Positions 7,424 through 15,130 of a stretch of DNA of 42,690 nucleotides are shown here, in pieces. The position numbers and the translations under genes were made by a program. Positions within the stretch are counted from its first letter, which is position 1, and each line of letters opens with the position of its first letter. The stretch comes from Candidatus Woesearchaeota archaeon CG1_02_57_44 (lineage in GTDB: Archaea > Nanobdellota > Nanobdellia > Woesearchaeales > CG1-02-57-44), in the NCBI GenBank assembly GCA_001871415.1, contig MNWW01000002.1:1-42690 (forward strand), written 5' to 3'. Under the pieces are notes generated by a model. That model made no database searches. It was given only the letters and a program-made list of their open reading frames with translations, and had not been told where the DNA came from.

Positions 7424-8008
7424 TCATGGAAATAAAGAGACTCTCTTGTCCGTCACCTGATCAGGAACCGAGACCTCCAGTATGGTTGGTGAACCTGCCA
7501 TGGGGGTGATGCTCACGCGTATTTTTTCCCCTTCCCGTATTTCTCTTGGTGCGATCATGCAGACCTGGATGACATCTCCTCTGACAAGATAACCACTCTT
7601 ATTGTTAGTCCCTGTGATCTGATATTTGACGCCGAAATCTCCCCCTGCGGCAAGCGTGCTTGTGTCAGTGCACGAACCTGAAGCGCTATAGAGGTAGTCT
7701 GCGGTCGTGTTTGACAATTGCATCCTGATAAGTGTATCACTGAATTTTATGGCGTCTGATCCTGCTCCAAGTTTCACGGAAAGGTAGAGGTGATCGACCG
7801 TCTGATTGGATCCATCTTCTCCATACAACTGGACGGTTGAGATGACCGTGCCGACCTCTTGTGTCGTGGCCTTACCAGTGGTCAATGCCTTTCCCCGCAG
7901 CGCGCCTGTTGTGCTGATGAGCACACTAGCCGCGATTGCTGCGACCAGTATCATGGCTATGAAGATGATGAGTGTACCCATCCCCATTTCAGCGTTCTTA
8001 TCCACCAC
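7424..8008 (-). CDS. arlB: Archaellin (copy e), GTG start
   Basis: Archaellum filament subunit, 194 residues, read from a GTG at 8006-8008. Signal MVDKNA, then EMGMG and the helix. It is among the more diverged copies: ALRGKAL replaces LQNKAL after the helix and it ends in QVTDKRVSLFP. The cysteine pair is at 113 and 150. A G-rich Shine-Dalgarno (GGGGGGTG) lies just upstream, and a TATA box at 8042-8051 gives a leader of only about 12 bases. Confidence 0.95.
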   Translation of the reverse strand: MVDKNAEMGMGTLIIFIAMILVAAIAASVLISTTGALRGKALTTGKATTQEVGTVISTVQLYGEDGSNQTVDHLYLSVKLGAGSDAIKFSDTLIRMQLSNTTADYLYSASGSCTDTSTLAAGGDFGVKYQITGTNNKSGYLVRGDVIQVCMIAPREIREGEKIRVSITPMAGSPTILEVSVPDQVTDKRVSLFP

Positions 8009-8019
8009 AACACCCCCCC

Positions 8020-8056
8020 ATGAGTATCAGGTAGGGGGGTCTTATTTAAAGATTTC
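8020..8056 (-). promoter_or_regulatory. Promoter of archaellin e with C6/G6 inverted repeat
   Basis: CTTTAAATAA (8042-8051) preceded by CGAAAT as BRE. Between the TATA box and the start codon an inverted repeat of ACCCCCC and GGGGGGT spans the predicted transcription start; the copy nearer the gene doubles as the ribosome-binding site. Confidence 0.5.
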
Positions 8057-8160
8057 GTCTATGCTGATGCGCCATGCCGCAGGATCGCCGACGACACAAG
8101 TGCCGCCTTGGGCCTCTGCGTCCGCAGCTGGCGGCCAAACAAATCTGGATGGCGCATGGG

Positions 8161-8187
8161 CCTTGAACAAAGAACCCTTGAACAAAG
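8161..8187. repeat. Tandem 12-bp direct repeat between archaellins e and f
   Basis: CCTTGAACAAAG occurs at 8161-8172 and again at 8176-8187, a 15-base period. It lies about 110 bases upstream of the TATA box of copy e. Function unknown. Confidence 0.6.
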
Positions 8188-8215
8188 CTCAACGCGTTCG
8201 GTCAAAGAACCCAGA

Positions 8216-8244
8216 ATAATAAAAAATTCCCGTATTCACGGGAA
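8216..8244 (-). terminator. Hairpin plus U-tract terminator of archaellin f
   Basis: On the minus strand TTCCCGT, a four-base loop and ACGGGAA are followed directly by TTTTTTATTATT. The stem begins in the last codons and contains the stop codon of copy f. This is the layout of a bacterial intrinsic terminator, while most units here have bare T tracts. Confidence 0.55.
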
Positions 8245-8856
8245 GATGTGGATGCGCTTGGCAATCATTAGCTCAGGTGCGCTGCTTTCCGTAACAACAG
8301 GGTTGCCGACCATGGGCACGATGGTGACCTTGATGTCTTCACCTTCGCGCACCTTCCTGGGCGATTGCCAGCACAGCTGGATGACGTCGCCTTTGGTGAC
8401 ATAGCCGCTTTTGTTGTTCGTTCCTGTTATCTGGTACTTCATGCCAAAATCTCCGCCCGCTGACATGGTGCTGATGTCATCACAATCAACACTTGCGCTG
8501 TATCCGTAGTCCTGGGACACGTTATTCAGACCTACGGTCATCAGCATGTCTGCCAGTCTGACGGGATCAGAACCGCTGGACAATTTCACGCTCTGATAAA
8601 AATAGTCCACTGTCTGCGCTGTCCCGTTCTCTGCGTAGATGCGCACCACCTGGATGCTGGTGCCAACCTCTTGTGTAGTAGCCTTTCCTGTCGCAAGAGC
8701 CTTATTCTGGAGATTGCCCGTGGTGCTGATGAGCACGCTTGCTGCGATTGCCGCGACAAGTATCATGGCTATGAAGATGATGAGTGTGCCCATTCCCATC
8801 TCAGCCTTGCGCCTCAGACGATGCATTCTCCTTCCGCTTTTTTCGTGATTCGACAT
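8236..8856 (-). CDS. arlB: Archaellin (copy f), longer signal peptide
   Basis: Archaellum filament subunit, 206 residues. Unlike the others it has an 18-residue basic signal segment (residues 1-18, ending RRKA) before EMGMG. The start at 8856 is backed by a near-perfect Shine-Dalgarno (GAGGTGAT) seven bases upstream; an internal ATG at codon 11 is possible but lacks one. The cysteine pair is at 125 and 162. It has its own TATA box at 8933-8941 and an intrinsic-type terminator. Confidence 0.95.
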   Translation of the reverse strand: MSNHEKSGRRMHRLRRKAEMGMGTLIIFIAMILVAAIAASVLISTTGNLQNKALATGKATTQEVGTSIQVVRIYAENGTAQTVDYFYQSVKLSSGSDPVRLADMLMTVGLNNVSQDYGYSASVDCDDISTMSAGGDFGMKYQITGTNNKSGYVTKGDVIQLCWQSPRKVREGEDIKVTIVPMVGNPVVTESSAPELMIAKRIHIFP

Positions 8857-8932
8857 GATATCACCTCTTATTATCCTGGTGTTGATGTTAATATGTCAAT
8901 ATACATTTTAGTACCCTAATTTGGTGTATCAT

Positions 8933-8941
8933 GTATATAAG
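8933..8941 (-). promoter_or_regulatory. TATA box of archaellin f
   Basis: CTTATATAC on the minus strand, predicted start near 8910, leader about 54 bases ending in GAGGTGAT. Confidence 0.5.
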
Positions 8942-9329
8942 CTTTTCTCTCTATCCCTTATAAGGTATTTAAAGAACTCGGGTATGGCGATGGCATCTTT
9001 ATAAGCAATATATCAACAAGACTAATGCTATCAATAGCTATCAATAAGACGTATGCGTCCTACCTGTCTTGGACGCGAATATCGATTGCCATAGCAACTG
9101 TCGCTGCCAAAATCCGGCATGTATCAGGTATTGCACAATTATCTGTACGAACCCTTTTCACAAAGAATTATTGCTGACCTAATCCTGGATTATCCTAACA
9201 TGCTATTGCATTAACTGGCACTCTCTTTTTTCAAGGAATCCTATACAGAACGCTATACATCACGCGCGTGGTTAAGTCGAGAATTCATTTCAACTTCTGG
9301 AGCACTACCTTTTCAGAGAAAACGGATTA

Positions 9330-9358
9330 GAAAAAATACAGTAAAAAAGAAAAAATAT
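9330..9358 (-). terminator. T-tract terminator after archaellin g
   Basis: The minus strand reads TATTTTTTCTTTTTTACTG and then TATTTTTTCT beyond the stop of copy g. Confidence 0.55.
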
Positions 9359-9364
9359 GTACCC

Positions 9365-9952
9365 TTATGGGTACAGGCTGATGCGCTTATCTACCATCAG
9401 GTCCGGTGTCGCTGTGTCAACCACCAGCGGGGAGCCGACCATCGGGATGAGACTTACCTTGATGCTCTCGCCCTCAAGCACTTCTCTTGGCGCGACAAAG
9501 CATACCTGCACCACATCTCCTTTCGTGAGATAGCCGCTCTTGTTGTTGGTGCCGGTGATCTGATACTTGATGCCGAAATCTCCACCCACTACCAGGCTTG
9601 TTGAAGTGTCGCAGTCATACGCTGATGCGTACTCATAGTCAGCAGATGTGTTGTCCAGATTCATGCTGAGCAAGGTATCGCTAAAGCGGATCTCGTCAGA
9701 ACCCGAGGCCAATTTAATGGTCATGTACATGAAATTGACAGACTGGTTGGTTCCGTCCTCGCCATACAATTCGACTGCGCTGAGGCTGGTTCCTACTTCC
9801 TGTGTGGTGGCTTTGCCTGTGGCAAGTGCCTTGTTTTGCAGGGTTCCTGTGGTGCTGATGAGCACGCTTGCGGCGACTGCTGCCACAAGAATCATGGCGA
9901 TGAATATAATCAATGTTCCCATTCCCATCTCTGCCTTTCGTTGCCAATGCAC
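9365..9952 (-). CDS. arlB: Archaellin (copy g), GTG start
   Basis: Archaellum filament subunit, 195 residues, from a GTG at 9950-9952 with GAGGTGAT eight bases upstream. An ATG a few bases earlier is out of frame. Short signal peptide MHWQRKA, then EMGMG and the assembly helix. The cysteine pair is at 114 and 151. It is the first archaellin downstream of arlJ but has its own TATA box (10046-10054). The 5' third and the last ten codons match copy a, whereas the central region matches copies e and f better (VGGDFG loop), a mosaic pattern. Confidence 0.95.
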   Translation of the reverse strand: MHWQRKAEMGMGTLIIFIAMILVAAVAASVLISTTGTLQNKALATGKATTQEVGTSLSAVELYGEDGTNQSVNFMYMTIKLASGSDEIRFSDTLLSMNLDNTSADYEYASAYDCDTSTSLVVGGDFGIKYQITGTNNKSGYLTKGDVVQVCFVAPREVLEGESIKVSLIPMVGSPLVVDTATPDLMVDKRISLYP

Positions 9953-10045
9953 CCCATATCACCTCAATTGGTTTACCAGTTCCATTTCGACAAATACTGC
10001 CATTAACTACCATTATACTATACTGCTCTACTCTGGCACACGTGG

Positions 10046-10062
10046 TATATATACTTTTTGGT
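10046..10062 (-). promoter_or_regulatory. BRE/TATA promoter of archaellin g
   Basis: CAAAAAG followed by TATATATAC on the minus strand. Predicted start near 10023, leader about 70 bases. Confidence 0.55.
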
Positions 10063-10197
10063 TTTCAAGCGATAGAGCGATACCTTGGATATGCCTTCGT
10101 ACTGGTCCAATTGACAAATGAATTTACCAATGTGTCCATCGTGGTATTCGCTTTTGAGAACCTGTTGCAGAATAGTGTCCTGACAATGGGCTCTGCG

Positions 10198-11874
10198 CTA
10201 TCCAAGCATGCTGCCAAATCCCGGGATGATGTTTTGCGTTGCTGCGGGGATGACGACGCTCAGTACTGCGCCTATCCAGAGCATGAAGACCAAATCTATG
10301 AAACTCGCGGATAACATACCGCCGTCTACCAACTTCACAATGACGCTAGAGATGACGCTGTGTACGATAATAAGGATGCCGATGAGCAGCAGGACCCTGT
10401 CCATATTCGTTGCGGCAAGGTTCGGCGAGATGCCTCCGAGCACATCCTGCATATTGCTCGCTCCTTGCATGGGCGAGGAAAAGACTCCTCCGATGATTTC
10501 TGAAATTTTTGCTGTGACATAGATGGACGCGGAGAACCCGACCAGCGACCCATACAGGGCGCCTTTGAGGCCTGATGCGAGCTGCAGTCGCTGCATGCGC
10601 AAGGATACAAGCCTCTGAAAGTTCCTGCTGACTATCTCTCCCACCTTCTCTCCATCGCCTCCGAGGTAGATGGATTCGCTGAAAATCTTGCTGAAGTGCT
10701 GGATAAGGTGGCTTCCGGACTCTCCTGCGAAAAACAGCCAGCATTCGAATTTCTCAGATCCGACACGAAGCCTGCGATACAGATTGTGCATCATATCATT
10801 GATGGGTCCGAAGTCGTGCACCAGGATGATTTTCAGGCTGCTGAGCATCGCGCCATTACGCGCGCGTACAGCTGAACCAAGTGATCTGACAAAAGCCGGA
10901 AAGAAGGTGTCTCGGCGGAGTACATCCTGCTCTTCCCGCGTGGCCAGCCATCCTGGAATAATCAACGGTGTCGCACCAATAGCGACGCCGACCAGGAATG
11001 GCAGTCGGGTAAAAAATACAAGAATTATCAGCAGTATGGCTGAGATGGGCGCTGTTATCAGGACTGTCAGACGCACTTTTCGCATGCCGGGGTCTTTGAC
11101 TTGCAGGTTATGGCAGATCTTGTCAGCAGGAACGAGCGCTTTGACCAGGAACAATATGACGCCGTCGATGACGACGATGGTGAGGATGGCGTACTGAGCA
11201 ATGACTTCCAGACTGATGCCCATGAGTAGTGGCATCAGCAAAGAGATGCTGAGCATGAACGCTATAGCCACGGTCAGCGAGGTGAACAGGCTTTCTATCA
11301 TCCTGATGCTTTCCAGGCTTTTCTTGTACTCTAGCTCATACGCGTCCATGACCGCGTCCTGTTCTTCCAGCAGGAATGTTTCGATGTCCTGGCCAAAGTC
11401 CATGGCGACCGCGAAGCGGTCAAGAAAATCCGCGAATGCCTCGCTTGGTGAGAGCGCGCCAATCCGCTTGCATGTTTTGGGAAACCCCATGGTCCATTTC
11501 TTGGCGAGATAGAAAATTTTTTCCGCTATCTTGGATATCTCGCCAAACGCGCGCTTGCTGGCTATAAGGCGGAACAACACGGTCCTGTTGATTTTCATGG
11601 TGCTGACTGTGCCAGCGTAGGTGATGAAGAAATGCAAGTTGCCGTCAATGTCTGTTTTCTTGTTGAGAAACAGACCAAATGGATAGACAATCATGAACAA
11701 TGTGCCAAGGACGAGAGGTATTGCTGCCAGGGAGCGGGTGATGGGAATGAACGCGAATACGACAGCGCAGGCGATACTGGTGCCCAGCGTGGGTAGGGCG
11801 AACTTGAGCAGATATTCTGACACGGACAGATACCCTAAAGTCGCTATTGCTCTGGAAAGGTTGAATCGTTTCAT
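10198..11874 (-). CDS. arlJ: Archaellum platform membrane protein ArlJ (FlaJ)
   Basis: The polytopic membrane platform of the archaellum motor, related to PilC/GspF, which anchors the ATPase ArlI and guides filament assembly. 558 residues, the family's usual length. It has two N-terminal helices (about 13-60), a cytoplasmic helical domain, a central group of helices (about 195-330), a second cytoplasmic domain with FAGESGSHLIQHFSKIF near 376, and C-terminal helices after residue 430: the duplicated T2SSF layout. In-frame stop codons just upstream fix ATG 11874. A 105-base gap separates it from arlI, longer than expected within an operon. Confidence 0.95.
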   Translation of the reverse strand: MKRFNLSRAIATLGYLSVSEYLLKFALPTLGTSIACAVVFAFIPITRSLAAIPLVLGTLFMIVYPFGLFLNKKTDIDGNLHFFITYAGTVSTMKINRTVLFRLIASKRAFGEISKIAEKIFYLAKKWTMGFPKTCKRIGALSPSEAFADFLDRFAVAMDFGQDIETFLLEEQDAVMDAYELEYKKSLESIRMIESLFTSLTVAIAFMLSISLLMPLLMGISLEVIAQYAILTIVVIDGVILFLVKALVPADKICHNLQVKDPGMRKVRLTVLITAPISAILLIILVFFTRLPFLVGVAIGATPLIIPGWLATREEQDVLRRDTFFPAFVRSLGSAVRARNGAMLSSLKIILVHDFGPINDMMHNLYRRLRVGSEKFECWLFFAGESGSHLIQHFSKIFSESIYLGGDGEKVGEIVSRNFQRLVSLRMQRLQLASGLKGALYGSLVGFSASIYVTAKISEIIGGVFSSPMQGASNMQDVLGGISPNLAATNMDRVLLLIGILIIVHSVISSVIVKLVDGGMLSASFIDLVFMLWIGAVLSVVIPAATQNIIPGFGSMLG

Positions 11875-11979
11875 GAGGGCTCACTGCTCTTGTCCGCCGC
11901 CTGGTGGTTTCGCGCAATACATCGCGGCGTTGAGGGGAATCTTACCAAGCTTCCTCTTCGGGGGCGGGTCTAGAGGGGA

Positions 11980-13605
11980 CTAGACCTTGAAGGGGAGCGC
12001 TTTGACGCCCCCGAAGTGGTAGAGCTTGGTGATCTTCCAGACATCGTAATAATTGAATATCTTCTCTTCTACCATACGCCTGATGATGTTCGCGCGCAAT
12101 GTCAGTTCATCGTATATCTTCCTTGGATCAGCGTAGCCCTGGGCCATGGCTATCTTCTGCTCGAGGATGTAGCTGTTGAACATGCCCCGAAAGTTGTGCA
12201 CATCGTCCTGCGCGTTCCAGTCAAAGACGGTCCTGGTAATCATTTTCTTGAGGGGCTCATAGTAGCGCTCGATCTCCGTGAGGCTGACAATGCGCCTTGC
12301 CATACTGCCATGCAGGCGGATAGCGAGCTGGATGAGCACCAGGTTGAGGTTGTCAACAAACGTGATGGGGACACTAATGGGATGGCCCGTGATACGCTGT
12401 ATCATACTGGTGGGACTTGCCGCGTGAAACGTGCTGAGTACGGGGTGGCCTGTCTGCATGGCCTGGAAGGCGATACTGCCTTCTTTTCCGCGGATCTCTC
12501 CCACAATGATGTAGTTGGGGCGTGACCTGAGGGCCGCGGCCAGCAAGTCATCGTAGGTGACATCAGAGCTTTTTCCGGCTTCCCTGGTGAGCAGGTGCTG
12601 CCACACATCATGGGGCAGCTTGACTTCTGGTGTGTTCTCTACACTGTAGACTTTGTCGTCTGGTTTGATGAAGGTGCAGATGGCGTTGAGTGTGGTGGTC
12701 TTGCCTGAGGCGGTCTCTCCGCAGATGAACATGTTCATGCCGTTTTCCAGGGCGATCCAAAGGTATGCGCCCAGTTCGGCGCTCATGGTGCCCCAATTGA
12801 CGATCTGCGGAACGCTGGTGGGTACATCGGAAAACTTACGCAATGTGAAGCTGCTGCCTTCCAGGCTGATGTCTCTGCCGTAGATGAAGTTGGCGCGGCT
12901 GCCATCGGGCATCATGGCGTCTACCACGCTATGGGCGTCTGATGTTGGGCGCTCGACGCGCTCGGACACCTCGACGATATAGCGGTTGAGCTCCAGATCA
13001 TCACGGAAGATGACGCTGGTGTAGACCAGGCCGAAGATCTTATGGACGGTCTTGATGGCGCCAACACCCGTGCAGTGGACGTCCTCCAGATACGGGTCTT
13101 TGAGGATGGGATCAATCTTGTGAAATCCTATCCTGTTGCGTATCAGGAAGTACTTGATGAGCTCGAACTGCTGAGGGGTCATGACTACTTTGCTGCTCAA
13201 TCCTGCTTTAGCGCCGCTTTCTGTGACCTGGCAGACCTTCTGGAGCAGCTCTATCAGGATCGGCTCGATTTTGTCCAGTTTTTCCGGGACTGGCAGGCTA
13301 TGGGCTATCTCGATGAGCTTGTCCATGACCCTCTCAAAGAGCTTCTCGTCTTCAGGCTCCATGACTGGCTCAATGGCATAGTACTGGACCTGTCCGAATT
13401 CGTTCTTGTAGATGTGGATGAAAATAGGATCCCCCACTGGATAGATGAGGTTGGGCATCTTCATGCTCTTCATTTCCCGGCCCAGTTCAGGGTAAAACTC
13501 AGGTACTCCTCTCTCAGCGGCAATAGACTTGAGATATTTTTCTACATGAGGAAACTTCTTGCGAGCTTCGTCCAGATTCTTTGTGATGACTTTTTCCATG
13601 CCCAC
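11980..13605 (-). CDS. arlI: Archaellum motor ATPase ArlI (FlaI)
   Basis: A hexameric secretion-type ATPase that powers both assembly and rotation of the archaellum. 541 residues, normal length. Walker A GETASGKT at 296-303, Asp box around VENTPEV (322-328), Walker B YIIVGEIRG (365-373), His box GHPVLSTFHAAS (386-397). The N-terminal domain (1-260) contains the TSDAHSVVDAMMPDGSR segment that leads into the nucleotide site. An ATG two codons inside the annotated start is an equally good start. It lies 27 bases after arlH and in the same transcript. Confidence 0.97.
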   Translation of the reverse strand: MGMEKVITKNLDEARKKFPHVEKYLKSIAAERGVPEFYPELGREMKSMKMPNLIYPVGDPIFIHIYKNEFGQVQYYAIEPVMEPEDEKLFERVMDKLIEIAHSLPVPEKLDKIEPILIELLQKVCQVTESGAKAGLSSKVVMTPQQFELIKYFLIRNRIGFHKIDPILKDPYLEDVHCTGVGAIKTVHKIFGLVYTSVIFRDDLELNRYIVEVSERVERPTSDAHSVVDAMMPDGSRANFIYGRDISLEGSSFTLRKFSDVPTSVPQIVNWGTMSAELGAYLWIALENGMNMFICGETASGKTTTLNAICTFIKPDDKVYSVENTPEVKLPHDVWQHLLTREAGKSSDVTYDDLLAAALRSRPNYIIVGEIRGKEGSIAFQAMQTGHPVLSTFHAASPTSMIQRITGHPISVPITFVDNLNLVLIQLAIRLHGSMARRIVSLTEIERYYEPLKKMITRTVFDWNAQDDVHNFRGMFNSYILEQKIAMAQGYADPRKIYDELTLRANIIRRMVEEKIFNYYDVWKITKLYHFGGVKALPFKV

Positions 13606-13632
13606 TACCCTGCCATGATGCCCGTCTGCGGC

Positions 13633-14376
13633 TCAGCTTGCGCTGGTGATTTCCATGACAATGCCGACTCCTGCCCTGACGCGAAACGCGATGTTCTCCT
13701 CCACATCAGATACCGCCCCGTTGAAGCGTTCTACTCTGATGAGTTTGGTCACCGTGCCAAAGCGCTCTACCGTGCCCAATTTCATATACACTTCTGAGAC
13801 GCTCTTGAGCAAGGTCGAGTAGGTGTTGTCATATTGCTCAGGGTCGATGGTGAAGATGATGCTCTTGTCCTGGCTGGTGACTTTGCGAAAGAACTTGATG
13901 ACCTCAAAGGCCTCCTTGAGCGACACATCATCAGGCACTATCCACCCATTCAGGGAATCGAAGATGATGACGTCGCTGTGAAACAGCTCTTCCATGCGTA
14001 GCCGTGAAAGAACGCTCCTGCCCACGTTAGTATCACCTACATACGGGAAGACTGACACGAAATTCAGCTGGCCGGTGACCAGCGCGTCATTGATATCGTA
14101 TTGCAATGATTTCATCTGATTGACGAAGCTCGGCAATGACAGCTCGGTGCTGACATAGGTGACTGAGACGCCGTGGCATACCAGACCATAGCAGAAGCGC
14201 TGGGCGATGATGCTCTTGCCAAGCGCGTTGCGGCCTTCAACTAGCATAAAACCATTCTTTGGCAAGCCTCCGCCGAACTTGTTGTGCAGTTCATCCTTGC
14301 GGATGCGGATGGGGAATACTCCTGAGGGTGCGGCAATCTGACTTGGATCCGGAACCTGTAATGCTGCTTCTGCCAT
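13633..14376 (-). CDS. arlH: Archaellum ATP-binding protein ArlH (FlaH)
   Basis: A RecA/KaiC-like protein that binds ATP and sits with ArlI at the base of the archaellum; nucleotide binding controls its association with ArlI. 247 residues, typical length. Walker A GRNALGKS at 48-55, Walker B VIIFDS at 135-140. A catalytic-type Glu after the first strand is present (STELS, residues 75-79). No strong Shine-Dalgarno before ATG 14376. It is preceded by a 128-base gap with a 7-bp hairpin just behind the arlF/G stop. Confidence 0.95.
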   Translation of the reverse strand: MAEAALQVPDPSQIAAPSGVFPIRIRKDELHNKFGGGLPKNGFMLVEGRNALGKSIIAQRFCYGLVCHGVSVTYVSTELSLPSFVNQMKSLQYDINDALVTGQLNFVSVFPYVGDTNVGRSVLSRLRMEELFHSDVIIFDSLNGWIVPDDVSLKEAFEVIKFFRKVTSQDKSIIFTIDPEQYDNTYSTLLKSVSEVYMKLGTVERFGTVTKLIRVERFNGAVSDVEENIAFRVRAGVGIVMEITSAS

Positions 14377-14470
14377 GGGATTGTTGCCGCTCTATTGATT
14401 ATGGGCTGATTGGTGGCGGACTCTTCGTGCCCCTGTCGCCTATTGAAGGTTGGACGTGGAAAACTTCACG

Positions 14471-14493
14471 GTCGGGATTCCGCGCCTCCCGAC
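14471..14493 (-). other. Hairpin between arlF/G and arlH
   Basis: GTCGGGA and TCCCGAC form a perfect 7-bp inverted repeat with a nine-base loop, 12 bases beyond the arlF/G stop. No T tract follows on the minus strand, so RNA processing or stabilisation is more likely than termination. Confidence 0.45.
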
Positions 14494-14504
14494 TGAAATC
14501 ATCA

Positions 14505-14969
14505 TCATGCGATACTAAAACTGTCAAGATCCTTTCCTCCATACTGCGTGGTCACCGTGACCGTGTGGGTACCCGCGCCGATATGATCATAGACAATGGC
14601 CTGGGCGCTCTCATCAGGGTCCCAGATGCCCGGATTGACCAGTTCGGTGTCATTGAGCACGGAGAGGTTTCGGGCGGTCGTATTGCGTAGGTAGCGTAGT
14701 CCATCAATGAACACGTCTGTCAGATTGACCGTGAGCTTGGTCTTGCCGCTGTTAAGGATGGTGATCGTAGTATAGTTATGGGTCGTATTGTAATTCACAT
14801 TAGTGATGGTTATATCTGTCTTAAGATTGCTGGCCATCAGATCCTGACGAACACCAAGCGCTGCGCCTGATTCCGTTATATAGCCTTTGAAAAGGATGGC
14901 GACCGTGGTCGTCACGGAGAGTAGTGCGATAAAGAGAATCAGGTGCGATGCCACATTGCCGAATCCCAT
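14505..14969 (-). CDS. ArlF/ArlG-type archaellum stator protein
   Basis: A membrane-anchored pseudo-periplasmic beta-sandwich protein of the ArlF/ArlG type, which forms the stator touching the S-layer. The mature start is taken at ATG 14969 (MGFGNVASHLILFIALL), giving 154 residues with one N-terminal helix and then a Thr/Asn-rich beta domain (ITNVNYNTTHNYTTITILNS). The frame extends to an ATG at 15044, but the promoter at 15061-15076 predicts transcription starting near 15040, which excludes it; GAGAGGGA precedes 14969. Which of ArlF or ArlG it is cannot be decided, and only one such gene is present in this operon. Confidence 0.85.
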   Translation of the reverse strand: MGFGNVASHLILFIALLSVTTTVAILFKGYITESGAALGVRQDLMASNLKTDITITNVNYNTTHNYTTITILNSGKTKLTVNLTDVFIDGLRYLRNTTARNLSVLNDTELVNPGIWDPDESAQAIVYDHIGAGTHTVTVTTQYGGKDLDSFSIA

Positions 14970-15060
14970 CCTCAGGTCCCTCTCGTCATGTTCATTGTGT
15001 TCATCTGCCCGAGCCCTGCAAAAGCGGTTATTCGGTAATCCCAAATAAGCAGACCAATGG

Positions 15061-15076
15061 CTTATATATTTTTCGG
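15061..15076 (-). promoter_or_regulatory. Strong BRE/TATA promoter of the arl operon
   Basis: On the minus strand CCGAAAAATATATAAG is an almost ideal archaeal BRE plus TATA box. It drives arlF/G-arlH-arlI-arlJ. The BRE half overlaps the inverted repeat at 15072-15086. Confidence 0.75.
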
Positions 15077-15086
15077 TTTTACCGAA
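15072..15086. promoter_or_regulatory. Palindrome between the divergent arl and regulator promoters, candidate operator
   Basis: TTCGGTTTTACCGAA is a perfect inverted repeat with six-base arms and a three-base centre. It overlaps the BRE of the arl promoter and lies 6-20 bases before the BRE of the regulator gene, so a dimeric winged-helix protein bound here could affect both directions. A half-site-like TTCGGTAAT also occurs at 15031-15039. Confidence 0.5.
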
Positions 15087-15091
15087 TTACT

Positions 15092-15108
15092 GGAGAAAAC
15101 CTTATATA
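15092..15108 (+). promoter_or_regulatory. BRE/TATA promoter of the winged-helix regulator
   Basis: GGAGAAAAC followed by CTTATATA. The TATA centre is about 26 bases from ATG 15131, so the message is leaderless. Confidence 0.65.
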
Positions 15109-15130
15109 GCCAATCATCACCCACCGCTGT

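Larger units (their letters stand above)
8857..9364. other. 508-base gene-free spacer between archaellins f and g
   Basis: AT-rich, no credible coding frame. It holds the promoter of copy f at its left end and T tracts after copy g at its right end (9330-9358). Around 9026-9045 CTATCAATA is repeated in tandem, and a GACG/CGTC palindrome occurs near 9050. The remaining 250 bases show nothing I can assign. Confidence 0.5.

Noticed and set aside
9026-9060. Tandem CTATCAATA and nearby palindrome as a transposon end
   Set aside because: No transposase, no target duplication, and the repeat is only two short copies.
13042-13797. 251-codon open frame antisense to arlI and arlH
   Set aside because: Spans two certain genes on the other strand; no promoter or recognisable motif.
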